Shown: piece by piece, positions 16,384 through 23,164 of the stretch
Numbering within the stretch: position 1 is the stretch's first letter
How the letters are laid out: each line of letters opens with the position of its first letter
NCBI RefSeq assembly: GCF_000526215.1
Contig: NZ_JAFQ01000004.1
Location: 3,782,001-3,846,000, forward strand
From: Nocardia sp. BMG51109
GTDB lineage: Bacteria > Actinomycetota > Actinomycetes > Mycobacteriales > Mycobacteriaceae
DNA: 64,000 bases
Direction of reading: 5' to 3'
Notes under the pieces: generated by a model
What the model was told of the DNA's origin: nothing
Database searches by the model: none
What the model saw: only the letters and a program-made list of their open reading frames with translations
Made by a program: the position numbers and the translations under genes

Positions 16384-16781
16384 CGATCGGTATCGGAATC
16401 CGTTCGGGCGCCGAGCGATTCGGTCAGCGACTGCCGGTCGGCGGTGCCGGGGCGGCCGCGCAGGCGGACTCGCTGTACACCGGCATCCCGCAGTGCCCGA
16501 AGCAGATCCAACTGGCTGTAGGCGTCGACGACCCGGGGCGCGTCTCCCGGGTCGGTCAGGTACCACGGCGCCTGACTGAAGTATTCGGCGAGCGAGACCA
16601 ATAACGTATGCGGCGGCGCACTCTCGGTGCCGTCGCGCACCGCTGCCAGCCGGGCGGCCGACACCTCGATACCCTGATCCTCGAGTGCGGCGGCGACGAA
16701 CTCGACGGTGAGTTCGTCCTCACCGGGGCCGTGCAGAGCGCGGAAGAGGAGGTCGACGCGCTGCGCCGGGGACAGTCTCAT
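16380..16781 (-). CDS. small XRE-like DNA-binding regulator
   Basis: 133 residues from the ATG in the ATGA overlap with the gene upstream of it at 16778. The region RVDLLFRALHGPGEDELTVEFVAAALEDQG then VSAARLAAVRDGTESAPP, LLVSLAEYFSQAPWYLTD reads as a helix-turn-helix, with the FxQxPxYLTD tail common in actinobacterial XRE proteins paired with MAB_1171c loci. The C-terminal third (RALRDAGVQRVRLRGRPG) is basic. It is translated with the larger HTH gene, and both oppose the P450 operon. It probably regulates that operon. Confidence 0.65.
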   Translation of the reverse strand: MRLSPAQRVDLLFRALHGPGEDELTVEFVAAALEDQGIEVSAARLAAVRDGTESAPPHTLLVSLAEYFSQAPWYLTDPGDAPRVVDAYSQLDLLRALRDAGVQRVRLRGRPGTADRQSLTESLGARTDSDTDR

Positions 16782-17410
16782 GTGCTTGCCTCCGCGAGTC
16801 TGGTCTCGAACCTCGTCCTCGTCGACTCGTCGATGTCCGGGCGCATCCCTGCCAACCACCGCCGATACAGTCCTTCCTCTTCGTCGTCGCGGGCCGGGTC
16901 GAGCGGCCGGTCCAGGAACGGGCCCAGCACCGTCATCAATGGTCCCAGCGCGCCGCCCTGCCGGCGGTTCGACTCCAGCAGCTGGGTGACGAACCGCGCG
17001 TACAGCGGCTGGACGGCGGTGTGCAGCCGGTCGGCCGCGGCCCGCATGGCGGGGCTCTCGGCTTCGGCGAGGTCGCCGATCTCCTGGGCGGCCACGATCA
17101 GCGCGGTGATGGTCTCGACGTCGGCGAACACGCCCGGCGGGCCGACGGCGATCCCGGACCGGTGCGGCAGTTCGGTGGGGTTGCCCGCGGCGAAGTAGAC
17201 GTTCTCCGCCGACCCCGCCGCCCAGTCCAGCCCGGCGTTGAGCTTCCGCAGCGTCTTCGAGGTGAGTCCCTGCGCCTCGGCGCGTTCGATCTTCAGCATC
17301 GTCGGTTCGGTGGGCCCGCCGCGCAGATGCACCTGGCGCCGCGACCGGTGCAGCTTCGCCATCCGCGCGGCTACCGCATCGGCCAGCCGCGCCGCAGGGG
17401 CGTTATCCAT
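16778..17410 (-). CDS. helix-turn-helix regulator
   Basis: 210 residues. The N-terminal 70 residues (LADAVAARMAKLHRSRRQVHLRGGPTEPTMLKIERA, then LTSKTLRKLNAGLDWAAGSAEN) form an XRE-type helix-turn-helix of the kind where GGPS/T..T is followed by TL.KLD..L.W. The rest is a helical, acidic domain. It starts the two-gene minus-strand operon opposite the protease / MAB_1171c / P450 operon. A 22-bp near-palindrome (17448-17469) lies 38 bp upstream of its start and fits autoregulation. It is a candidate substrate or partner of the ImmA/IrrE protease. Confidence 0.75.
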   Translation of the reverse strand: MDNAPAARLADAVAARMAKLHRSRRQVHLRGGPTEPTMLKIERAEAQGLTSKTLRKLNAGLDWAAGSAENVYFAAGNPTELPHRSGIAVGPPGVFADVETITALIVAAQEIGDLAEAESPAMRAAADRLHTAVQPLYARFVTQLLESNRRQGGALGPLMTVLGPFLDRPLDPARDDEEEGLYRRWLAGMRPDIDESTRTRFETRLAEAST

Positions 17411-17447
17411 CCAGACACCTTAGGGAGGACGACCAGTAACAGATACC

Positions 17448-17469
17448 ATTTTCATAGTAATACGAAAAT
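17448..17469 (-). promoter_or_regulatory. AT-rich palindrome upstream of the HTH gene
   Basis: ATTTTC(A)TA, GTAA, TA(C)GAAAAT: an inverted repeat in the promoter of the minus-strand HTH operon. The half-site TTTTC(A/G)TA recurs twice 100 bp away (17566 and 17577). An AT-rich site in 70% GC DNA stands out and probably includes the promoter as well as an operator. Confidence 0.5.
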
Positions 17470-17565
17470 CTGCAACCTGGTGATCGATCGTAGTACAGGG
17501 AAGTAGCTGCTGGACACCGTAGGAGAACTGTCCGGTGCGTACTAGGCACTTGATCTTCGGCGAAA

Positions 17566-17584
17566 TTTTCGTATGATTTTCGTA
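17566..17584. promoter_or_regulatory. direct repeat TTTTCGTA x2
   Basis: TTTTCGTA at 17566-17573 and again at 17577-17584, spaced 11 bp (one helical turn). It shares its half-site with the palindrome at 17448. It may be further binding sites of the adjacent HTH regulator. Confidence 0.4.
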
Positions 17585-17588
17585 CACG

Positions 17589-17627
17589 CCGGGTGGTCGA
17601 CTGCGAAGGGGGCAGCCGACCACCCGG
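17589..17627. terminator. strong terminator hairpin
   Basis: CCGGGTGGTCG (17589-17599) pairs perfectly with CGACCACCCGG (17617-17627), and the loop contains a further CTGC/GCAG pairing. It sits 36 bp beyond the stop of the minus-strand secreted-protein gene and would end its transcript. GTTTT on the far plus side allows function in both directions. Confidence 0.8.
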
Positions 17628-17662
17628 TGTCCGTTTTGTCGGTATCGGGCCGCCGGTTCCGG

Positions 17663-19792
17663 TCAGCGCACGGTGATGCGGACCCGCCCGAGGTTGTGCA
17701 CGGTGGCGTACGGGGTGTTCGGGTCGCCGTCGCGCTGGGCGGTGGCGCGGAGTTCGGGGAAGTAGGTGCCGGGGGTGTCGTAGGTGACCGTGTGCGTCGC
17801 CTCGAGGGTGTCGGCCGGCGGGCCCGGCAGTGGTTCGGTGACGAATTCGCCTGTGCCGGTGGGGTTCCAGTCGGTGCGCACGATCGGTCCCGTGCCCGGT
17901 GGGGTCCGGATCGTGGCGTGCAGGGTGACGGATGTTCCGGCGGGTACCTCGAGATGGTCGGTGCCATCGGCGGTCAGGTCGACGACCGGTTGGATGCCGT
18001 GACGCTCGTCGGCCGCGGCGGGGACGGTGATCTGATTGTCGTGCACCTGATAGTTGGTGGAAGGCGCCGGGGGACTTCCGGTTTCGGCCCAGGCGCTGAC
18101 GTCGCGGAGCGCCTGCTGGAGGATGCCGGTGTAGTCGACGAGCCGGTCGGTGCGGCCGGGGGCGATGTGGTCGGCGTTGTCGTTGTACCAGAGGCGGAAA
18201 CTGTCGTCGGCAGTGCCGCCGAGTGCGTGCCGGACCCGGCCGCGATACCAGTCGCCGTCCCAGGGAAAGGCATCGCTGTCGAGCAGGTTGCAGACCGCGA
18301 TGACCTTGCCGTTGATGTGGCCGGTGTGGGTGCCGCCGCCCGAGACCGCGGTGGAGATGGCCGGCCCCATCGGGATGGGACGCTGCGGGTGGAGCGGTTG
18401 TCCGTCGGGGCCGCGGTACTGGTCGAAGGCGGCGAATCCCGGTGTGGGCGGCACTTGGTGGCGCGGATAGGCGGTCAATGCCAGTGGCCAGCGGTTGTCG
18501 ATGCGCACGGTGGCGCCGGCGTCGAGGGATTGCAGGACTTCGGGCGCGGTGCCCGGCGTGAGGGTGATGGTGCGGGTGGCCGGATCGACTGTGCCCGAGA
18601 CGGTTCCGCCGGTGGCGCCGTCGGGCGCGGACAGCGCGATATCCAGCGGCGTGCTCCTCGGGTTGGCGGGCGCGGCGTCCAGGAGCAGTCGCGTCGGGTT
18701 GTCTTGTGCGTCGCGCTCGACCTGGGTGACGGTGGCGAGCTGGTCGACGCGGGCGGCCCGGAAGAGATCACCCAGCGGCGACGGGTCGGTGCCGAGATAG
18801 CCCGGCTTGCTCCAGAAGTCGTCGGCATAGCCGGGATCGATGGTGCGCACCTGATCGCCGAATCCGAGGAGCCCGTAGGCTTGCGAGTCGGTCAGGCCCA
18901 GGACGTAGGGGTAGTCCTCCCAGGACCGCAGGGGCACACCCATATTCGTCACCTCGGTCAGCACCGCGCGTTCGGTGTCGTCGAGGTCGGCGTACGGGTC
19001 GCCGCTGCCGCCGGGAGCCACGGCGTCCGCGATCTGGGTGGCCTTGTCCTGCAGGACGAGTCGGGCCAGCGCCCGGATGAAGAAGTTGCTGGGAATCGAC
19101 GTCGGGACGCCGACGATATAGGGGACCGCGCCGTCCCAGACCCCGGTGCTGTTCTCGGCGGCGCCGAGGGTCTGGTAGGAGCCGCCGCTGCCGCCCCAGA
19201 CGTAGCCGTAGATTCGTCCGGTCCAGCCGTAGTGGTCGGCGGCCACCCGCTCGGCGAACTTGGCCGCGGCCGCGTCGGCCCGGAATCCGCTGCCGCCGTT
19301 GGTCTGTACGGTATAGGCGCCGCTGTCCGCGCCGAAGGCGACGTCGTCGCCGGTCGGATTCTCGTCGGTCAACGGATAGACGTGCTGGAAGAATCGGCCC
19401 TGGAACTGCTGTTTCGGGGGGAGGGCGATGGTGAACCTCTTGTCGGTCCCCTGAAAATGCCCGGATACCCGGTGATGTGGCACGGGGTCGGGCCGGTCCT
19501 CCGCGCGGTCGATCACCGGATCGGCGTACTCGAGGTCGAGGCAGTCGGCCGTGATCCACAGCGGGGCGCAGATCTCCGGTGGTTGGGCTGCCGCCGGAGC
19601 GGCCGGCAGGGACATCGCGCCGAGTGCCGTGGCCAATCCGCCGGTGAGGAGTCGCGGTATCGAGCGTATGGGCCCGGCGCGATGCGAGCGCCGAGTCCTG
19701 CCGGTCGCGCCCGATGGCCGATGCCGGGTCGGCGTCGGGTTGTCGGGGTCGTGCAGCCGGTTGGTCACTCGCCTATCGCGTCGTCCAAACAC
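17663..19792 (-). CDS. large secreted protein, esterase/hydrolase-like with C-terminal PKD-like domain
   Basis: Up to 709 residues. A basic N-terminus is followed by the hydrophobic LLTGGLATALGAMSLPAAPAAAQ, a signal peptide probably cleaved after AAA near residue 69; the exact start is uncertain. The mature part has GWTGRIYGYVWGGSGGSYQTLGAAENS, whose GGSGGS could be a serine-nucleophile elbow of tannase or alpha/beta-hydrolase type. A late GKVIAVCNLLDSDAFPWDGDWYRGRV follows, where such enzymes carry the acid or His. The last 110 residues (EVPAGTSVTLHATI, DWNPTGTGEF, THTVTYDTPGTYFPELRATA) look like a PKD/Ig-like fold. It is a single-gene unit ending at a strong hairpin. The catalytic function is unproven. 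Confidence 0.6.
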   Translation of the reverse strand: MFGRRDRRVTNRLHDPDNPTPTRHRPSGATGRTRRSHRAGPIRSIPRLLTGGLATALGAMSLPAAPAAAQPPEICAPLWITADCLDLEYADPVIDRAEDRPDPVPHHRVSGHFQGTDKRFTIALPPKQQFQGRFFQHVYPLTDENPTGDDVAFGADSGAYTVQTNGGSGFRADAAAAKFAERVAADHYGWTGRIYGYVWGGSGGSYQTLGAAENSTGVWDGAVPYIVGVPTSIPSNFFIRALARLVLQDKATQIADAVAPGGSGDPYADLDDTERAVLTEVTNMGVPLRSWEDYPYVLGLTDSQAYGLLGFGDQVRTIDPGYADDFWSKPGYLGTDPSPLGDLFRAARVDQLATVTQVERDAQDNPTRLLLDAAPANPRSTPLDIALSAPDGATGGTVSGTVDPATRTITLTPGTAPEVLQSLDAGATVRIDNRWPLALTAYPRHQVPPTPGFAAFDQYRGPDGQPLHPQRPIPMGPAISTAVSGGGTHTGHINGKVIAVCNLLDSDAFPWDGDWYRGRVRHALGGTADDSFRLWYNDNADHIAPGRTDRLVDYTGILQQALRDVSAWAETGSPPAPSTNYQVHDNQITVPAAADERHGIQPVVDLTADGTDHLEVPAGTSVTLHATIRTPPGTGPIVRTDWNPTGTGEFVTEPLPGPPADTLEATHTVTYDTPGTYFPELRATAQRDGDPNTPYATVHNLGRVRITVR

Positions 19793-19858
19793 GAGCAGAC
19801 ATTAGCATTGGAGAGGGTTCTCTGGCTGATCGCCCGATAGATTGCCGATCCGACCCCA

Positions 19859-19872
19859 CCAAAACTATTTGG
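19859..19872. promoter_or_regulatory. small palindrome between the secreted protein and TetR genes
   Basis: CCAAA-ACTA-TTTGG, followed by TACTCAGTA. The divergent gap is only 112 bp, so a TetR site covering both promoters is expected here. The arms are short, so the call is tentative. Confidence 0.35.
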
Positions 19873-19904
19873 TACTCAGTATTGGCGCAGGATAGGGTCT
19901 GCGC

Positions 19905-20555
19905 ATGCCCACCACCGGTGAACGCGGGACGCGGGGCCCGTACGCGCGCAGCGCCCAGCGGCGGGCGGAGATCGCGGCGGCGGTATTCGACATCGTGGTG
20001 GACAAGGGGCACGACAAGGTCACCACCGCCGAGGTCGCCGAACGCAGCGCGACCAGCGAGGCCACCGTGCTCTACCACTTCCCCACCAGGGACCACCTGC
20101 TGGTCGCGGCCCTCGCCCATGCCGCCGACACCGCGGCGGCGCCCCTGCCGGCGCTGATCGAGGTGGCCGAGAACCTGCCGGAGAACCTGCACGCCTTCCT
20201 CGGCGACTGGGCGCCGCCGGCGAACATCCCGCGCCTCTACGCGGTGCTCGCCGCGCAGGCGACCACTCCCGGCCATCCGGCCCGCGAGTACTTCGCCTAC
20301 CACTACGCCCGGGCCGTCGACACCTACGCCGAACTCGTCCGCCACCGGCAGGCCGCCGGCGCCGCCCACCCCGGACTGGATCCGGCCGACGTCGCCCGCC
20401 AGTTCCTCGCGACCTGGGACGGGCTGCAAGCGCAGTGGCTGATCGACCCGAGCGTCCCCCTCGCCGACCTAGTCGTCGCCGCCTTCCGCCGCCTCACCGG
20501 ACAGAACTGGATGCGGGTCCGCGACCACCTCCTCGACCCGAATACCGGAATATGA
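19905..20555 (+). CDS. TetR/AcrR-family transcriptional regulator
   Basis: 216 residues. The N-terminal domain has QRRAEIAAAVFDIVVDKGHD, then KVTTAEVAERSATSEATVLYHFPTRDHLLVAAL, a standard TetR DNA-binding domain (residues about 18-65). The C-terminal helices include HAFLGDWAPPANIPRLYAVLAAQAT and VARQFLATWDGLQAQWLIDP, a TetR_C form common in actinobacteria. It diverges from the secreted-protein gene with a short shared promoter region, so local control of that gene is likely. The ligand is unknown. Confidence 0.88.
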   Translation: MPTTGERGTRGPYARSAQRRAEIAAAVFDIVVDKGHDKVTTAEVAERSATSEATVLYHFPTRDHLLVAALAHAADTAAAPLPALIEVAENLPENLHAFLGDWAPPANIPRLYAVLAAQATTPGHPAREYFAYHYARAVDTYAELVRHRQAAGAAHPGLDPADVARQFLATWDGLQAQWLIDPSVPLADLVVAAFRRLTGQNWMRVRDHLLDPNTGI

Positions 20556-20705
20556 TGTGCCCCAATAGGTTCCGCCCGGACAGCGGCCGGTGAGGGACCG
20601 GCCCGGTACGAAGTCGGAGCGGGGGCCGTTGCTCGGCTGGTCCGGGTCTGATTCCTTCGTGCGCGGCCGGCCTATTGACAGGCCCGAGTGTCGGGATGCT
20701 ATACC

Positions 20706-20744
20706 TTAGGGGAGGCTTACCTTGTTGAGACGAGGCTAACCTCG
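20706..20744 (+). promoter_or_regulatory. two adjacent IdeR/DtxR-type iron boxes
   Basis: TTAGGGGAGGCTTACCTTG (20706-20724) and TGAGACGAGGCTAACCTCG (20726-20744) both resemble the actinobacterial iron box TTAGGTTAGGCTAACCTAA, with the AGGCT-ACC core kept in each. They lie 33 bp upstream of the bfd start. In mycobacteria, tandem IdeR sites ahead of bacterioferritin genes can activate storage genes in high iron, while single overlapping boxes repress uptake genes. Which applies here cannot be read. Confidence 0.8.
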
Positions 20745-20776
20745 CCGGATTTGTTCCTGCGTGATCGAGGCCCACC

Positions 20777-20977
20777 GTGTACGTCTGTATCTGCAACGCC
20801 GTCTCGGAGAAAGACGTGCACAGCTGTGTAGCCGCCGGTGCCTGCTCGACGCGGCAGGTCAAGCAGGCCTGCGGCTGGAAGCCGGGCTGCGGCTCGTGCA
20901 CCGCCCGGCTGGCGGAGGTGATCGGGCGGGCTCAGGCGCCGGATTCGGCCGGGGTTGCGGAGGCTCCGGCCGCCTGA
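20777..20977 (+). CDS. bfd: bacterioferritin-associated ferredoxin (Bfd)
   Basis: 66 residues with the Bfd [2Fe-2S] pattern: MYVCICNAVSEKDV, then GACSTRQVKQACGWKPGCGSC, i.e. CxC at 4-6 and a later CxxC. In characterised systems Bfd passes electrons to the heme of bacterioferritin to release stored iron. The last 15 residues are a loose Ala-rich tail. It is preceded by two iron boxes and followed 61 bp later by bfr, the classical pairing. GTG at 20761 would give an out-of-frame product and is not used. Confidence 0.93.
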   Translation: MYVCICNAVSEKDVHSCVAAGACSTRQVKQACGWKPGCGSCTARLAEVIGRAQAPDSAGVAEAPAA

Positions 20978-21038
20978 CCAGCAACTCAGGGCTGCCTAAC
21001 AGGTCCGCCCGTCGCGCGCTGTGACACCATTCACAGCT

Positions 21039-21521
21039 ATGGAAGGCGACCAGGAAATCATCGGGCTGCTCAACGAGCAGTTGACGGCCGAACTCACGGC
21101 GATCAACCAGTACTTCCTGCATGCCAAGATGCAGGAGAACTGGGGTTTCACCAAACTCGCCAAGCACACCCGTTACGAGTCCATCGACGAGATGAAGCAT
21201 GCGGAGATCCTCACCGACCGCATCCTCTTCCTCGAGGGGCTGCCCAACTACCAGCGGCTCAACCCGCTGCGGATCGGCCAGTCCGTGCCCGAGCAGTTGC
21301 GGGCCGACCTGCAGATCGAGATGGAGGCGGCGACCCGGCTGCGCGGCGGCATCGAGCTGATGCGCTCCCGCGGCGACGTGACCTCGGCCCGCATCTTCGA
21401 AACCATTCTGGAGGACGAGGAGCAGCACGTCGACTATCTCGAGACCGAACTCGAGCTGCTCGACAGGCTCGGCGAGCCGCTGTACCTCCAGCGCTTCACG
21501 GACACCCCAGAGGGAGACTGA
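21039..21521 (+). CDS. bfr: bacterioferritin (Bfr)
   Basis: 160 residues from the ATG at 21039 (MEGDQEIIGLLNEQLTAEL). All ferroxidase ligands are in place: Glu18, Glu51, His54, Glu94, Glu127 and His130, with Tyr25 nearby. Met52, the axial heme ligand, is present in DEMKH. It therefore should form the 24-mer heme-containing iron-storage shell. An upstream in-frame GTG at 21021 would add six residues not found in the family. Iron boxes upstream of bfd probably control both genes, and a hairpin follows directly after the stop. Confidence 0.95.
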   Translation: MEGDQEIIGLLNEQLTAELTAINQYFLHAKMQENWGFTKLAKHTRYESIDEMKHAEILTDRILFLEGLPNYQRLNPLRIGQSVPEQLRADLQIEMEAATRLRGGIELMRSRGDVTSARIFETILEDEEQHVDYLETELELLDRLGEPLYLQRFTDTPEGD

Positions 21522-21551
21522 CCGTTCCCGGTGCCGCGGCGGCGGGAACGG
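21522..21551 (+). terminator. terminator hairpin after bfr
   Basis: CCGTTCCCG and CGGGAACGG form a perfect 9-bp stem with a 12-nt GC-rich loop, beginning one base after the bfr stop codon. Confidence 0.75.
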
Positions 21552-21632
21552 GGGCCACCAGCAGGCCGGCGATCAACGAAAAAGACCGCCGCGGAGACCT
21601 TGATCATGATTCGATTCCTTCGAGTCACTGGA

Positions 21633-22760
21633 TCATCTCTCCGCGGCCAGGTCCTCGAGCGCCCGGACCGCAGCCTGGAATTTTTCCTCGGAACCGTACC
21701 GGCCCATGCCGCATTCGGTGGAGATTCCGAACGGATGCCCGAGGATCCGCGCTGCGGCACCGGCTCGTCGCCGCGCCCCGGCCAGGCCGTCCTGATGGTG
21801 TGCCAGCCCGAGATACAGATCCGTGCCCGGATCGAAGTCGAGCCCGGCCAGGGGGCGGTAGTGCTCCGGCGACTGCCATTCGACAGGCACCGACATGTGC
21901 ACGAAATCTATTCTCCGGCGCAGGTTTCCGGTCAGGCCGCTCCAGATCTCGGCCAGGCCGGTGGCGTCCGGTGCGCTCGGGTGCCGGAACGTCTCCGAAT
22001 TGCCGTAGCACAGGTGGTATCCGAGTTCGACGTCATCCGGAATCCAGTCGCCCAGCGCCACCATCGACTCGAGCAGCGTCTCCCTGTTGGTCAGCGGGTT
22101 CGGGATCATTCCCTCCCAGCTGACGACCTCGACGGGAACATCCCACTGAATCGCGAGCTCGGAGTGCGGCAGCGTATCGAGGATCTCCTGCACCGAGGCT
22201 CGCGTCTGTGCCGCATAGGCGGGCAGGGCCTGTGCCTGCGACTCGGCGGCGACGAATATGGCGACCGGGGTGAGCGGACTCGGTATCGGAAACAGAAACT
22301 TTGCCTCGGAGGGCAATACGCCGTCCTGCCGGGCCTGCCGGAAAGCGGCGAACGACGCCTCGGCCGCATTCGCGTAACCGAACCGCTCGAAGTGAACGTC
22401 CGCTGCCGTGAATCCCGCACGCAGGCGTACACAGGTCAGCGGAATCAGCTGCCCCGGCGCGGGTGCCGCGGGTTCGAACGCCGGATTGCCGGTGAAATAG
22501 CGTTTCTGGGTAAGGATGAAACCCGCACGAGGGCCGGTTTCGTCCGGCACCCGGCTGACCCGTGACCCGAATTCGCTCCCTATCCAGCGGAACGCCTCCT
22601 GCGTCCGCTCGAACGGCAGGCTGCCGCACAGGTGCACTCCGGGGGAACTCCGCTGATCATCAGGCACAACGGTCACCCTTCGATACCCACGCTCCCGAAG
22701 TTCCCCCTGCGGGCGGCCGGTCACCCGGCCCGATCTCGCCGCGCCGAGGTTCCCCACCAC
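21633..22760 (-). CDS. UROD/MetE-like (cobalamin-independent methionine synthase-like) protein
   Basis: Up to 375 residues; the first 35 are weakly supported and the start may be near VTVVPDDQRSSPGVHLCGSLPF. The fold is suggested by HLCGSLPFERTQEAF, LIPLTCVRLRAGFT, SEAKFLFPIPSPLTPVAIF, WDVPVEVVSWEGM, ELGYHLCYGNSE and FGISTECGMGR. This is the order of the barrel strands in the MetE C-terminal/UROD family, with a TECGMGR at the zinc-site position (the last ligand in MetE is Cys in STDCG). Related stand-alone proteins occur in catabolic and natural-product loci with unknown substrates. It is a lone gene convergent with bfr. Confidence 0.6.
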   Translation of the reverse strand: MVGNLGAARSGRVTGRPQGELRERGYRRVTVVPDDQRSSPGVHLCGSLPFERTQEAFRWIGSEFGSRVSRVPDETGPRAGFILTQKRYFTGNPAFEPAAPAPGQLIPLTCVRLRAGFTAADVHFERFGYANAAEASFAAFRQARQDGVLPSEAKFLFPIPSPLTPVAIFVAAESQAQALPAYAAQTRASVQEILDTLPHSELAIQWDVPVEVVSWEGMIPNPLTNRETLLESMVALGDWIPDDVELGYHLCYGNSETFRHPSAPDATGLAEIWSGLTGNLRRRIDFVHMSVPVEWQSPEHYRPLAGLDFDPGTDLYLGLAHHQDGLAGARRRAGAAARILGHPFGISTECGMGRYGSEEKFQAAVRALEDLAAER

Positions 22761-23164
22761 CGAGCAGCGTCCGGAAGCGGCACATGCCAGGAAGATCGGT
22801 TCGCATAATCGACAGCACGCTAGCAGAATCGCGGCTCGTAGTCGCCGTCCCGGTGCGACGACGGCAGACGTTCCGGGGGCCTCGTCCGCTCGGCGTCACG
22901 GTCCCGGTGCCACGGTCTTTGCCATCCACGCCGCCATGCCGGGCGAGGGGGACTGTCGGGTTCCGGGGTGGATCGGCGGAGGTGGCGGTGCGGATGGTCC
23001 GCGCAACCCGGTGCGGTGCAACCCACGGCCGCAACCGGATACGCTCCGGCGACGGCTGTTCGCCCCGGCCTCCTCGCGGCTGTGGAGGCCGTCGACTGCC
23101 GAGCCCGGCCGTCGGGGATCGATGACCCCCGGTCGGCGGGGCGTGCACACCCCGGATGCGGCGG
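22761..23164. other. intergenic gap without a supported gene
   Basis: About 400 bp between two minus-strand genes. It should hold the promoter of the MetE-like gene. Open frames here are GC-skew shadows with no ribosome site. No repeat was recognised. Confidence 0.4.

Noticed and set aside
17573..19840. 755-codon plus-strand frame opposite the secreted-protein gene
   Set aside because: Gly/Val/Arg-rich with no domain; the opposite strand has a signal peptide, recognisable folds and a terminator.
22936..23164. Small genes in the gap before the acyl-CoA synthetase
   Set aside because: Several overlapping frames on both strands are open, none with a start signal, typical of a GC-rich gap.
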